Positions 26,401 through 39,234 of a DNA stretch of 64,000 nucleotides are shown piece by piece. Origin of the DNA: Cruorifilaria tuberocauda (Eukaryota; Nematoda; Chromadorea; Rhabditida; Onchocercidae); contig JABVXU010000016.1 in the NCBI GenBank assembly GCA_013365365.1, positions 186,001-250,000 on the forward strand. Direction: 5' to 3'. Under the pieces are notes generated by a model. It was not told where the DNA came from, searched no databases, and worked only from the letters and a program-made list of their open reading frames with translations. Position numbers and translations under genes: made by a program. The number at the start of each line of letters is the position of its first letter. Position 1 is the stretch's first letter.

Positions 26401-29400
26401 CGAAAAACTGAAAAAGAATTTTGATCAACGAATAAGTCTATTCAAACAACTGACATGTTAAGTAATTAACGAAGTAAAGTAAGTCATAACTTTTGCTAAT
26501 TTTAATGAAGTAATAAAAAGAAAGCACTTTCGTTTCATGAAGAGTTGTAGTACAAACAGATTATAATCTCCTCCGCATTTTGCTTGTCATTCATTGCGCG
26601 ATATATTATTAATAAAATATATTTATTCACTGAACTTTGCAGTGGAAATTCACTCATTGGACATTAGCCATTTATTAAATTGAATTAAGTTGAACAACTA
26701 AGATGAATAATAATAGATAAGAGAGATTCCAATTAATCATATAGTAATTTCATCGTAAATCTATTGCAATTTCAAAAATCAAACTTTCCTAGTAAAAATT
26801 AATGCGTAAAATACAGGTAAATACCTGTATAGTATGTAAATTACTTAAGTCCAATTCGAATAAGTTTTCATTGTCACGAATATCCAATTCTGTTAATGCA
26901 CAACAAATAAATGACGTCAAACGTATATTGCTGAAAATACTTGTCCTATTCAAATTAAGATTTAGGATTAAAAATTTAAAGATAAGCTAAAAAATGAAGA
27001 TTTTTTTTTCTTTTCTTATTCTTCTAACTAATATTTTGACTTTGGCATTGCATAGCAATTAAAAGATAATGCTCCTACTCAATTTTTCATCTCATATAGT
27101 TCTTCTTTTAATAAAATTAGCAGATTGATATATAAAGAAGTCATGATTACATCGAAATATTGCAAAAACTGCAGATTTAAAATCTTTAATCTTGAAAAAT
27201 CAAAATTTCTGAAACAAGTTCAGTCGGATAGGATATTCAAAAATCATATAGAAATCATTTTATTCTATTTAAGTTATCGATGTAAAGCATCAATCCTTAC
27301 CCGGTTAATGCATTTCGACGTAAATTAATTTTCGGTGCATGTATGCAAGAGAGAGAATGTAGTGCTGGAACTTCAATGTTGTTTCCGGCCATTTCAAGAT
27401 GTAGGATTCGTTTCAATGTGAACAGAACATCCGGAATCTGAAAAATAATCTGAAATTTAGACTTGCTGAATTTCGAAATATCGATCGTATTTTTTGAGTC
27501 TAATCTTATAAAGCTTCCTTGTCTAAAAAATTCCGGGTGACATAAGAAAAGATTGATTTTCATTTATTTCAGGATGAAAATCGTTTCAGGATGAAATTTC
27601 TTTGAGAAAATCATTAATTAGCAAAAATTATTTAAGAAGAAATGAGAATAGTTACCTGACTAAAACGATTGAAACTTAAATCTAATTTAGATAGCAATGC
27701 ACATCGTGAAAGCTCTTCCGGTATTGTTTGCAACCAATTATTGCTAACATTAAGAACTGTTAAACTGCAAATTACATTTAACACTATTTGAAGCTACGTC
27801 ACGTTTTAATGCATGGAACTACGTTTTGCTTCACATGCGCACATTTATCGTAATTATAATACCCCTTACAGATGCGATATTCAGCAATAGTGTACTACAA
27901 CCTATAATATTCAAAGTAATTTAATTATCTGTTAACTTACTGGGTTAATTCAGCAATTTGTACTGGAATGTAAGATATACGATTTCCGGAAAGTATAAGT
28001 TCTGTAAGATTATTGAGATGAGTTACTGAAATTGGGAAATGATGAAGAGAATTGTCAGCGATATTCAGCGAGCGTAAAGAATGCAGACGCCCCACGTCAT
28101 CAAGCCATCCGAGAAGTGGATTTTGAATCTGATAAGAATAAATAATTAAAGTAGTAAAAAATGACCAATATATACCGATGATTTACTACGGTAGACATTA
28201 TCATGTACGGCAGTAAGTGCCGAATGAAATGGAAGGCAGGAATGAAAAGCAAAGTAAAGATTGATTCTTTTGATGTTTGTTTAAATCATACTTTCGAGTA
28301 AAATATTAAGTTTTAGCTTTCGATTTTAAAATTCCCAGATTATAACTAAGTAACAAATTTATTTTTAATAAACTATCGGTTAAACTTTTTCTTTTAAAAT
28401 GGCGTCTTTCAATCGATGAAACGGAAAAATTATTTCCTATTTTATAGATTGAAAGATTCTAATTAGCTGGAAAATTTTACTAAATTTCACAATGGCTATA
28501 ATAAGTATTGAAATTTATTGAAAATCATTTTTTCAAGAACGAATAAAATGTATTATGTTTTCGTCCATACAACAAATCAATTCATTTTCTCTTTCATGAA
28601 TAATTTAAATTCACCTGATTACTTGGACGGAATTGTAATGAATTCCTGCGTAAATTTAGTGCAACGATTTGACGAATAACGCCAATCGAAAATAATTCGT
28701 CCGGTAGTAGCAACAAACGATGATCACTTAAATCACAAATTGGTGCCATTTGGGTCTAAAACGAATGACGAATTACATTTCAGATCAAATTAATTGATGC
28801 ACATAAATATTCCCAAAATAAATAAATAAATCTGCAAAAGTGAAACAATAACTTCAATAAGTATATTTAAGAAGTTACATAGTTAAGGAGTGAAGTATAT
28901 GTTATTAATTTCGGTAAAATCCAAGATGGCTTAATAGACGAAGTAATGGAAGAACTTCATAGAAGAACGTAAAAAAATTGTTACGAATTTATCGCCATAA
29001 AGTATTGAAGAAGAAAAATACTTGAAGTAAACGAGTAAGCCATAGATTCATTTCACCAATTGCTTCAAATTGTAAGTTATAAATGTTTGAGGAATCCGTA
29101 AGACGGAGATATTTTCCACGACTTCCTTCCGTCACATCAACGCGATATCGACTAAGCAGCAAAATCTCGTCACCATCATCTGAAATAATTTCTAGCTGAA
29201 AAAATTGATCAATTTTTTCCATGAGAATACCGTTACCTTTTTTAAACATAAAATTTGGTACAATTTAGTACACTTTTTTAAATAATTTTGTAACATTTAA
29301 AAAAAAGAAGAAAACAAATTTTTCAGTTATATAATTAGTTAAACTCCAAAAGCCTATAAAAATATGTCATTAAATTAATAAAATTATGGATTTAGAAAAT

Positions 29401-30993
29401 CCTGCAAGATTTAACGAACTATTCGTTAACGGCAATGATTGTTTATGAGAAATGGTATGATGATTTGCAAAAAACAGAAAAGTGAAAACCATGTTCAATA
29501 CGAATCGTTCCATTATAAAGCGTACAGCGACGTTTAATCCATTTTTGCAACAGCCGACCTTTACGCATATGGCACCACGCTATAAGTATCTCATTGGATG
29601 CTCTTCCACCGATTGCTTGCTCTGGACGGCCTGAATTTTGAAAATCTCAAACCCAATCACAATAATTTTATTCTCACTAACAATTCTAGAAATGTTCTAG
29701 AAGGATGAGGTTCAACTAAAATTTTATTCCACTTTATCGGATAAATCACTGCATCACGCTAATATCATCAGAAAACGATCAAACTTTATTTTTTCCGTTA
29801 TGGATTTTTTTATGGAAAAGACATACCCCATTCTGCACATCAGGAGCATATGAAATAAAATTTACCAATTAACTCAAAAACAACATTAATAATGATACAA
29901 TAATAATTTGCCTATGAAGAAGCAAAAAAGATGAGTTAAATGTGCAGCATCACCAAGAGCCATACATTCCCTTTGTGTTTCATACCCAATATTAGATAGA
30001 ATTTGATTTTGCAATTGCAATGGATGTTCTTCGCCTGACAAATTACTGCAAGCAAAAAATACTTATAAAACTAGCTTAATAATATATAAGTGGGAAATAT
30101 AACTGTCCTAACTTTAGCAATACGAAACATTTAAAGGATGCATTATAAATTATTTTGCACAATAAATTATAGATTTCAAAATAAAATTTTGAAGAGAGAC
30201 TAGATAAAAGTGTTAAAGAAACAATTTTGTACATATTAAATGAAAAATGAACGCAAATGTTTTTTCAGAAATAAATTAAATTGGTGCTTGCCGAATTTTA
30301 GAGCCACCAATTTGAAGATACAAACTTTCAAAACCCAGAACAGAACAAATATCTTGAACAGTGGTCTGAAGTGTAACTGGATATATTAAAGATCGTGATC
30401 CAACTGGTGCATAAAGTCGGATAAATCCATGTTCTGCATCAGATTCCAGCCATTCTCGTTTACGATTACTTGTGAGACGCTCAAGTTTTGCCGGCTTTCG
30501 CTGTAATTAAATATGTTCGTATAAAACTAAACTTCTTATAAACAGTATACTGATAACCCATATATGGTCGATGTCACTTATGTATAAAATGTCTTGCACA
30601 AAATCAGATTAAAAACTTCAAGTATTAAATCTGGGATAATTTGAAAATAGTGATCTTTTTTGCATACAGTTTTCCTGGGTTTTGTACTTTATACTGCATA
30701 TTTTCATAATATTTTATCATTAGAATTATCTAGTCGATTTGATTAGATATTTAAAAAATTTTTCATTTTGACTGAAAAAAGAAAAAGGAAAGAAGGCGGA
30801 AGGTAAGCAACGAGTAGGAAATATTAGAAAAAACTTTTGTACTATTTGAAAAAAGGAAACGTACTGTTTTTGTTAATGTTGCGTATTTCGAGATGTCACC
30901 ATTTAATGTCTTCTTTTCATAACTTATAGTTACATTAGCATTTCCATTTCCTGTACCCTCAGATGAAATTTCCGGAGCAGTTTTCGATGACAT
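20477..30993 (-). CDS. phlpp: PHLPP-type protein: RA-like, PH, leucine-rich repeats and PP2C-like domain (complete, 23 exons, 1,191 aa)
   Basis: PHLPP proteins dephosphorylate the hydrophobic motif of Akt and PKC. Exons: 30993-30865, 30500-30308, 30034-29954, 29630-29490, 29236-29022, 28755-28615, 28128-27941, 27764-27656, 27437-27301, 26930-26825, 26335-26254, 25959-25743, 25669-25511, 25263-25066, 24634-24472, 24230-24100, 23844-23749, 23229-23103, 22891-22637, 22150-22013, 21647-21512, 21155-20981, 20735-20477. The RA-like region is aa ~60-145. The PH domain is ~150-253 (KGRLLQKWIKRRCTL start, final-helix Trp in MNLWLTRLLQ). Leucine-rich repeats are ~260-800 and the PP2C-like domain ~800-1050, with a divergent tail. 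PP2C landmarks: GQRNKLC, FGIIDGG, GGIRAVLCRSG, SDEFIII, NVSIIVIRF. Two acidic metal ligands seem lost (LWK for LWD; GN for the late Asp), so catalysis is doubtful. The domain order is diagnostic. A PP2C-unlike LRR protein is the only alternative, and the phosphatase-fold motifs argue against it. Confidence 0.92.
22404..22598 (+). CDS. Candidate small gene nested in a PHLPP intron (64 aa, plus strand)
   Basis: The frame lies inside the intron 22151-22636 of the minus-strand PHLPP gene. It starts at an ATG 24 bp after a T-rich TTTTTTAG that could act as a cis- or trans-splice acceptor, and it stays open upstream to that AG. The product is highly charged with an amphipathic helical character (FLFLLSKYFKLSEKKAEIEI). 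No family recognised. It could be a chance frame in AT-rich sequence or the last exon of an unseen plus-strand gene. Confidence 0.3.
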   Translation: MISEEQQDKEMKIRVNLLKNIFHQSNCPEVKAFLFLLSKYFKLSEKKAEIEIIKQNKKLDSYIR

Positions 30994-33900
30994 CTCACGT
31001 CAGATTATACAGTATATTCTCAGTCCCATTAATGTAACTAAAGTAAATGACGAAAATTTCAAATTTAAATTTAGACGAAACAACGAAAAAATGTTTGGTT
31101 AAATTATCAAGCAACTTTCAAATACAACATTATGAAATTAATGATCTTTCAAGAACAATGTCAAAAAAGGAAAAAAGTGGTAGGTAAGTATGAGACTGAA
31201 GACAAATTACAGTAAACCAATCATTTTTGAAGTTAGTGTAGAGAAATTATTCACAAAAATTTATCCTGAATGGTTCAATTTCATTAATATGTACAGTTCT
31301 GTCTATCCAAAAAAGCAGAATAAAATTTTGCACAGATATTAAATGCTGCTAATTTTAAGCAGCAAGAAAAATAAATTTTAAATTTCAATTTCAAAAAAAG
31401 CATATTATCGGATTAATAGGGAAGTAGAAATAGGATTAATGCAAAGTACACTAAACTGATAGAATTCACTTAGAAATGGACAATGGGCCTGCAGTGGCAA
31501 TTATCGCAAAATGCGATACTATCCAAAGGTCGGAAAATGTGGAAGTAATAAAAGAGGAGTAAAGGATGGATATAGGAGAGAGAGGGAGGGAGGGAGAGAG
31601 AAGGATTGTCATACAGCAAGTGCGTCAGTAAGTGGATGAAGTTGACGTGAAAGAGGATCGCAACAACTTCCTGTAATTATTATTCGATAATGATTGCAGT
31701 GATGGTTGTGCTAATCGCTGATATTTATTCAGCAAATAATCGTAAGATTAGTGAAAACTTGATCTGATCTGATAAAAGTTGTACGATAGAAGTGGTTACG
31801 TTTCATCATAATTTAAGTGCTTTAACTGTTTATTGAATTCATTTCAATCAAGCAACAACAAACAACATTGATTCAGCAAATGTTTTCGGTAAGCTATGAA
31901 AGAAACTTTATGTTCATATAACATTTTCTAGAACTATTCGACAAGATATCGTAATTAAAATTTATTAATTTTTCCTTACTTACTTCATGCAATTTCTGAA
32001 GAATTAAAACGTTTTGTAAATTTGATATGTATTAAATAAATGTCCTACTTAATCTTTTAAAGAATTTAAAATTCAACATTCCCAAAACTAGCACATTTTT
32101 TCTCAGTATTAGTGCTGCTGTTGTCTGGTTCTCCATTTTCTGAACAGTTGAGATGACTTGCAATAGTATTACCTTTAATTGATCAGTCCTCATTGATTTC
32201 TTGATAGAAGCGCTAATTATAATCCAGTGAATCCAATTACCATTCTTTCCTTTTAAATCAAACTCCAGCTCTCACCTTTCCTCACTCTTCAATATGAAAG
32301 AGAAAATCGCCAATACACTCAAGAAATTCTCATTACACACTCATCCATTTATTCATTGAAAATTCGAAGAATGATGTTATCGTAAATATGCCTATAAATT
32401 TTTGAATTAATTAAAATTAAATTAAATTTCTCTCCAAATTACTGCAACTCACTTTTGATCAAATCAAAAACACGCTCAACTTCCTTATTTGAACTTTCGA
32501 TGCTGCAAAAAAGGATTCCATTACAAATTATTATATTATTTTCAGCAAAAGCAGTGGACATAATGACAAAAGTTGAATACAGTTTGAACAAAAATATCAC
32601 ATATAGTGTTGTTTACTTCCGTGCCTTTTCAGTAATAAATAATTTATTAAAATTATCAATTTGATATGGTAAAAATCTTCTTCAAATGATACATAAAGTT
32701 GTTACAAATAGATTTTCCATGTGTCAAGTGCTTTGTGCTTTGTGCTAAAGAAAGTTTATAGTTCGCTTTTAAATCATTTCAAATTATTCTTAATGAGAAT
32801 AATTTTTGATCTCTTTAACATATAATTGCTTAAGCAGAAAAAAGTTTTTTTTTTGGAAAAATAAATTCAAAAATAAATGTTCTATAATCTTAATTTTTGA
32901 AAAATTATTGTCCTGATATGCTAACTATAAAAAAGGCTCATCAAGTTTTCCTCATTTTCCTCATTAGAACACAAATATTAGGAGCGAAAGCATAAAAAAT
33001 GTCTAAAAATTATAAACTTAAGTGATTAATCAGATTGCGTTCTGATCCCACTTAACAGTGATAATTCTCACCTTCATGTAGAAGAAGTAATAAGAAATCA
33101 CAACGATCACTGGTCAGAACAATAATAATATTGAAATACAATCACCAAGCAATGTCTTTTAGAAAATCCATGAGGCGATAGAAATTTACAAAGAGAAAGA
33201 GAAATTGCTTGAGGACACTATCACCAAGATATTCGTATTCGATCACGAAATCAATATCTGGTACATTCTATTCCGAGGAGTGATACCATTACCAATTAAA
33301 CCTTAAATGAGAAATGGTAATAATATTAGATGGTAATGTGATTACGAAGTGTTCACTTAATCCTCCAACATGTAATCACTTCTAAGTAATTTTGATTTTA
33401 ATCATCAATCAATATATATTCTATTTTTAAAGTTTATTTTGAAGAAAGCTTCTTTTCTTATTTCGATTGAGCATAATAAAACAGAAGGGAACTGAAAAGG
33501 TTGTACAAATCAGTTATTACTTCTCAATATTATTTTTCGAGCAAGAAGTAATTATTGCAAACTTCTGAAATTCTTTCATTACCAATTTTCCCATATGAAG
33601 AAATAAGAAGAACGAATTTTTCAACTCAATGGAATCTGAAGCAGCAAATTGGAGAATATGTAAAAATTGAATATTTTTATTTTTATAATTTCAAATTTAT
33701 TTTTGTTTCAAAGGACAAAGCAATGTGCATGAAGAAGACACATTTAAATACCGCACGGGGAAAAAACATATTATAGTAATTTACACTAAGAAGAGATTCA
33801 TATGTAAATCTTATTAAAATTATTTAAAAAAATGTTTCGATTTAATCATGAATGTTACTTCGGTCATTCTTAAAAAATTAGCTGCGCAAGGGATCATGAA

Positions 33901-34734
33901 AATTACAGTAAATTCCAGTGAACCAATGAGTTTGCATTTGACTGATAAGCAGCAAGGTCAAGTCAAAATAATTATAACATCCGGTGATAAATGAACTTTC
34001 TAGATTTCATGCTGCACGGTAAAGACAATCATTAAAGCTCCAAAAAAGAAAAAATTGAAGAAAGTCTTCTAAATTTATGTTTTAAATTATGACAAATGCA
34101 TATTAATGAATGAAATTGTTTAACTTCATTTAAATCATCTAATTTATTAATTCCATGACTAATTATCATGTTTTAGGAACTGAAAAGTAAGATGGGGAAA
34201 GGGACAATATTTGATTAGAGATCAACATCAAAGGAGACATATCATAATATTATCATGAAAATGTCATAATATTAAGAGTTTTCTATAGTATTTTACAGAT
34301 TATCTATGTTTCCAAATATTTAGAGTATGAGATACTCTCGGATTTCCCGACAACCTATAGTGAGGACTTGGTGAAATTTTATATGCAACTGATAATGTTT
34401 TTGTTTTCGTAGAAAAATATACGAGATAGGAAACAGAGGGATTATTTAAAAGTTTGAAATTCAATGCTAATTGAATAAAAATATAAAATTCAAGATAAAG
34501 TTTTTGATTATTTTGAATAGAAAATATTGGATTTTAGTTCTTAATAAAAATAAAATTAAGCTATCATTCGAAATTTGTCAATAATAGAAGCTGTTTATCG
34601 CCCCTGCAAGGAGCAAAAATTAAAAAAAAGAACCTAAAAAAAATTTTTCCAATGAAAGCTATTGTAAATATCGGCTTTCAATAGCTCAAAATTATTCAGA
34701 GAACATCAATTATTGAAATCGATAAATCGATAGG
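30994..34734. other. 5' flank of PHLPP; no gene recognised apart from a small ORF
   Basis: About 3.7 kb, AT-rich. It should contain the PHLPP promoter and 5' UTR. A G/A-rich tract with GGGA repeats lies at 31574-31603, about 0.6 kb upstream of the PHLPP start. Apart from the frame at 33848-33994, I see only stop-rich sequence. Confidence 0.5.
33848..33994 (+). CDS. Candidate small ORF or exon relic, 48 aa, unknown
   Basis: An ATG-started frame with balanced, protein-like composition (VILKKLAAQGIMKITVNSS, then HLTDKQQGQVKIIITSGDK) in otherwise stop-rich intergenic DNA. No splice acceptor lies just upstream and no family is recognised. It may be a fragment of a decayed gene or chance. Confidence 0.2.
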   Translation: MNVTSVILKKLAAQGIMKITVNSSEPMSLHLTDKQQGQVKIIITSGDK

Positions 34735-34897
34735 GAAAAACAGCTTTCCACAATAAAATTTGGATCGGACTATTTAATATTTAACTCCATGCCACTTTTA
34801 TAAACCATGAGAAATTTACATCACTCTATTGTTCCTATTTAGAACTAATTACTTCGTACTCAATAATTATCAAATATTACGTTTAATTAAATTCATC
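34735..34897. repeat. Duplicated flank, copy A (pairs with 38626-38797)
   Basis: About 160 bp starting at the shared text ACAGCTTTCCACAATAAAAT. It matches copy B with scattered substitutions and small indels up to a shared GTTTAATTAAATTC. It lies in the 3' flank of the intact 7TM receptor gene, which places it in the same duplicated block. No coding potential seen. Confidence 0.8.
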
Positions 34898-35405
34898 AAT
34901 ATATATATAAAGATTGAATTAAGTGACTTTTTCGACAGAATATGTGAAATAATTTTACTGTCTTTAGTTGCTTTACCGCATTATGAATTAGTTGACTGAT
35001 TCGTTAATATCCATGATTTCTCATATGGTACTGTTTTATTACAACATTGGAAAATACTTAAGGTAACGTCTCCGTTTTTCTGTCTTATCAGTTTCTTCTC
35101 TTCTACTTACTTATCAAAACTCATTCAGTTCATTATCAGTTTCCTATTATTAGTAATTAATCCATTGTAGATGGAGATTTTAAAACAAGCACCTCATTTG
35201 GTGCTAACAACGAATGTACGCTTCATGATATTCAGAATCCAAAATTTTTATATAAAATCTGGAACTATATGAAGCGAGGAGAATATGCATGCATATGAAG
35301 GTGAAAGGGCAAGAAAACATTAAATTTTGCATTAAAAACATCATAAATAAGTAGTGCAATTGATAATTTTAATTCTTCATGAAAAGGAGTTATTATGATT
35401 CACTA

Positions 35406-35411
35406 TTTATT
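35406..35411 (-). other. Candidate poly(A) signal of the 7TM receptor gene
   Basis: AATAAA on the minus strand, 122 bp downstream of the receptor stop codon. Confidence 0.45.
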
Positions 35412-35532
35412 GTCTGCAAATCCCATATGTAAATTATTATCAGAAACGAGCACAATTAACAAATTAATGAAAGATTAAAAGCGATAGCTAATACCAATTC
35501 AGTTCAGATTTAATTCAGTCACTATTTTCTCT

Positions 35533-37790
35533 CTATTCTGATGGTTTGATTGTTCGAATTGAGTTCACTTCCTTCATACATTTTCTTCCACAAAATAATG
35601 ATAGAGTTACATGGCGGTATGGTTCAAGCGCAAAGATTGTACTGATAATAATTATGATCGTTCGCATCTGAAATTCATATTCTGAATAACAGAAGATGAT
35701 TTACTATGAAATAAGTGAACGATTTCTTAATTTCATTACCTCGTAAAAATAGAAAATCGTTGAATTGAGAACAGCTTTCAAGCTGCTCTTAAGAAAAGCA
35801 TTTTTGCAATCGGCAAATATACAAATAGAGTATGCGCATGAATTAACTAAAATGTGTTTGCATTATTTCATAAATATTTAGAAAATTTGATATAAAGTAT
35901 AATTTTATAAGTATGCGATTTTTCCACCCTAATTGGTAGAAGTATTACTTCGTGAAATTGTAAAAATTTTATGTTAGTAACTAATCAGAAATAATGTTAG
36001 ATCAAATGGAAACTTACTAAACATTGGCAAAGTAATGAATTCAATGGAATAACTGTATAAAATAAATGAATATAAACGTTTCTGTTGCATTTTTGCTATA
36101 TGGATGGAATTAACGCCAAGCGGCTTATATCTGCTTATTTTAATCGATCCCTGGAATAAATATCACATTCAAAATTATTTTTCAATTTCAGTTCATCAAA
36201 ATACTGCGAGAATCAAGTGGTTGTTGAAATTCAAAGTGAAATTATTCCACTTGCTTACACTTTAAAGTACAAGAAGGAATGATTATATTTTATGAAATTC
36301 TTCAAAATTTTAAAACTTTAAAAATTTTACCATCAGAGCAACAATGAATAGTGTGATGAATAATGTGATATGGGTAAGGAAATAAGGTATAAGATATAGG
36401 GATTTGTGAAACAAAAAGGTTACAAAACCACTCCAAAAAAGTATTGAGATATGTAACACAATGTAATGTAGTTTTTGACTCCTGAAAATAAAAGGATAAA
36501 TTTTTGTTCAAGTAAGGAAACCACATAGGTATTTCTTCGAAAAATAAGTAACTCTAATTCTTAATTAAATATTTTAATTATTAGAAATTACGAGATTCTC
36601 GGTCAATACAAGCTGAAAATTGAAAAATAGTGAAACGTATTCTCACTTGTTCATGAATTTTGAGTAAAGGAAAGGTTTTACATAAGGAAGATAACAAATT
36701 ATAATTGCATAGAGTAATAAAGCATGAAACCAAATGCTTCCCAACTTAAGAAAAAATCGGGCCCATTGCCGGATATCATACCTAAAAAATGACTACTTTA
36801 TTAAGAAATATTCATATCGATTTTTTCGACAGAAAAATCCCATTCGTTGATATGTCATCGAAGAAAACGAGAGATTGAAACCTTTATTTAAGCATCCGAC
36901 TGCTAATACTGAAATGAGAGAGAGGAAAGAACAAAAAAAGGATTGAAAAGAAAGCAAAACTTACAAACTTAATTTGCCTTCTTCTATTGAAACAAAGTAT
37001 TTCGCGATGTTGATTATATCAACGATAAGAGCAGCAGTAGCCGTAGTGACACAAATGATCATCAAATTCAGTGTGAAATATTTGAAAAATCCATCCCTCA
37101 CTTTCATAAATGTTAAATACAGCATAAAGGGAATAATTATAACATTACCAATCGTTGCAAAATATGCTCCCAAATTCTTTTTGTTATATAAAGCTGCTAA
37201 ACAAGCTTCTCATCATAATTTTGTTAATTGAAATCTTTCTATTTATAATACACTTGTGCAATTCTTATTTTACATTTACTTAATAAATACGAAACGTGAA
37301 GTTATAATATAATGTTAATTTATTTGATAATAATACTGATATATAAGTTTAAAAAATCATATAGGAATATAATTTTCGTATTATAACTGTTGCCGCAAGT
37401 GATTGATTGATTTAGAAAATGAGCTATCAATACATCTCTCATCACGATTTCATTTTAGAAATATCTAACACAATAGCCAATATAACTCGAAAAAACTTGT
37501 TTGCAGAAATTAGCTGATCAAAATTAAGAATTGCTCTTTGGAAAATTATCATATTTCTATATGATATTTTTATCATAAGCTCTATATGTATCAAGCAAAA
37601 AACAACTTGATGAAGTGAATTTGCAAAAGACAACTGTATTTCTTATTGCACACAATATACTGAACGCTTAAAATATTTTGACAGAAAATAAAATTGTAAA
37701 CTTACAACAAGTAATGCCCAAGCCTGAACAATCAAGTGTGTTCGAATTTATTACGGAATAATTACTTGCATTGTGATTAAAATCGTTCAT
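35533..37790 (-). CDS. Seven-transmembrane chemoreceptor-like GPCR (complete, 7 exons, 325 aa)
   Basis: Exons: 37790-37706, 37196-36965, 36781-36647, 36481-36331, 36150-36018, 35846-35740, 35667-35533. Phases are consistent at all six junctions and most donors are strong (GTAAGT, GTGAGA). The ATG begins a 28-residue extracellular start with N-x-S/T sites (HNAS, NYS). Seven hydrophobic segments follow: TM1 with the typical GN (ATIGNVIIIPFMLYL), TM2 with TLNL, TM3 ending CYLPYVKPF instead of a DRY-like motif, TM4, TM5, a Lys/Arg-rich loop 3, TM6 after MQQKRLYSF, and TM7 with FALEPYRH where nematode receptors often have D/NP. A short polar tail ends the protein. Length and layout fit nematode serpentine chemoreceptors, but I cannot assign a subfamily or ligand. 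A possible poly(A) signal lies 122 bp past the stop. Confidence 0.8.
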
Positions 37791-38625
37791 TTGACTGAGA
37801 GACCAATTTGTTCGATCTTCTATTTTATCCAAAAACGCTTGATTCAAATATCGTTAGAAGACGTTAGGGGTCTAAGCTTTAAAATTGGTCGAAGTGTGTT
37901 ATGCATATTTGTATTTGTAAAATTTAAAAATTGAAAAATAGATTTTCTTTCTAATTTATGGAGTATTCAATGAATAATTAGTTCAGGAATTTATGAATTT
38001 CACTCAAAAAATATAATTCATTCAGATTTATTATCAAACGAATGAAAATTCTTTTACTCCACATATTTTGAGGGAAAAAAGTGCAAATGTCAAATGATTG
38101 CAACTTTTAAATTTATGAGTCAGTTAATTTCGTTGTACTTTTAAGGATTCATTTAAACGACAGATTATGAAATCTTGATATATGAATACTTTAATTCATT
38201 GGAGGTTCAGTTGAACAATATCTTCGTAATCCTTCACGTGGAAATAATTGTGTTATGTTCGACAATCATCACCACTCATTATTACCTATTCCACTTCGCT
38301 CATTCCATGCTTTTAATGCTCCATAATTTATGCGATCTGTAGTAAACATGTTAAAAATTTAAATCGAGCAGGTCAGATACACCCTATATTATGACTATAG
38401 AATAATTTCAATTTACTTTTTAAATAAAATTCAAGCAACATTCAGTAATTGAATTAAGCCAACTTTATTTTAAATTATTTTAAGCCGTTAAAAATAAAAT
38501 GGTACGGTATAATTTCAATTTTTAATTGATAATGGGAAAGTCTTGCAAAATCGAAACAATTTCGAAAAATATCTAAACAAGCATAAATGATTGCTGATTG
38601 CGACTGTTTACCGATGTTCGAATAG

Positions 38626-38797
38626 GAAAAACAGCTTTCCACAATAAAATTTGGATTGGACTATTTAACTTCATGACATTTTTATATACCATGAGGAATT
38701 TACATCTCTCTAAATTTACATCACTGTATTGTTCTTATTTAGAACTAAGTCCGTACGTCAGTAATTATCGAACATTATGTTTAATTAAATTCTGAAA
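38626..38797. repeat. Duplicated flank, copy B (pairs with 34735-34897)
   Basis: Near-copy of 34735-34897, shifted by about 3,891 bp. It has a small internal duplication of a TTTACATC-type segment absent from copy A. It sits in the 3' flank of the decayed receptor copy and marks that end of the duplicated block. Confidence 0.8.
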
Positions 38798-39234
38798 AAT
38801 GATGAAGTTTTTTTTTAATAATAAAGTTTCTTTTTCTGAAAAATGATAAAATAGGATTATCATTTATGAAATTATCATGATGCAGGTGACTTATACACCT
38901 GGGAAAACAAAATGAAGGAATCCTTGAATTATATTAGTTGTATTATTTGAATTAAATATTAAACGATTATTATTATTATTGATTTGTTTTTCCATTTATT
39001 TTACACTATAACTTTTTGAATTGTCTTCTGTCCATATATAATTTGTATTCATTTTTATTCAAAATCTTTCTTTCAATAAAATTTAATGAGAAGATATGTA
39101 AGAAAAATGAAATGAGTATTTCTATGAATATCATAAGAAAACTTTCATACTTCGTTTCAATTCAAAAACGATCATATTGTGAAATTATGTGTTTAGATCA
39201 ATGCAAATCATAGATTAAAGATAATGAATGTGTT

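Noticed and set aside
36974..37231. 85-aa plus-strand frame
   Set aside because: Antisense to exon 2 of the 7TM receptor.
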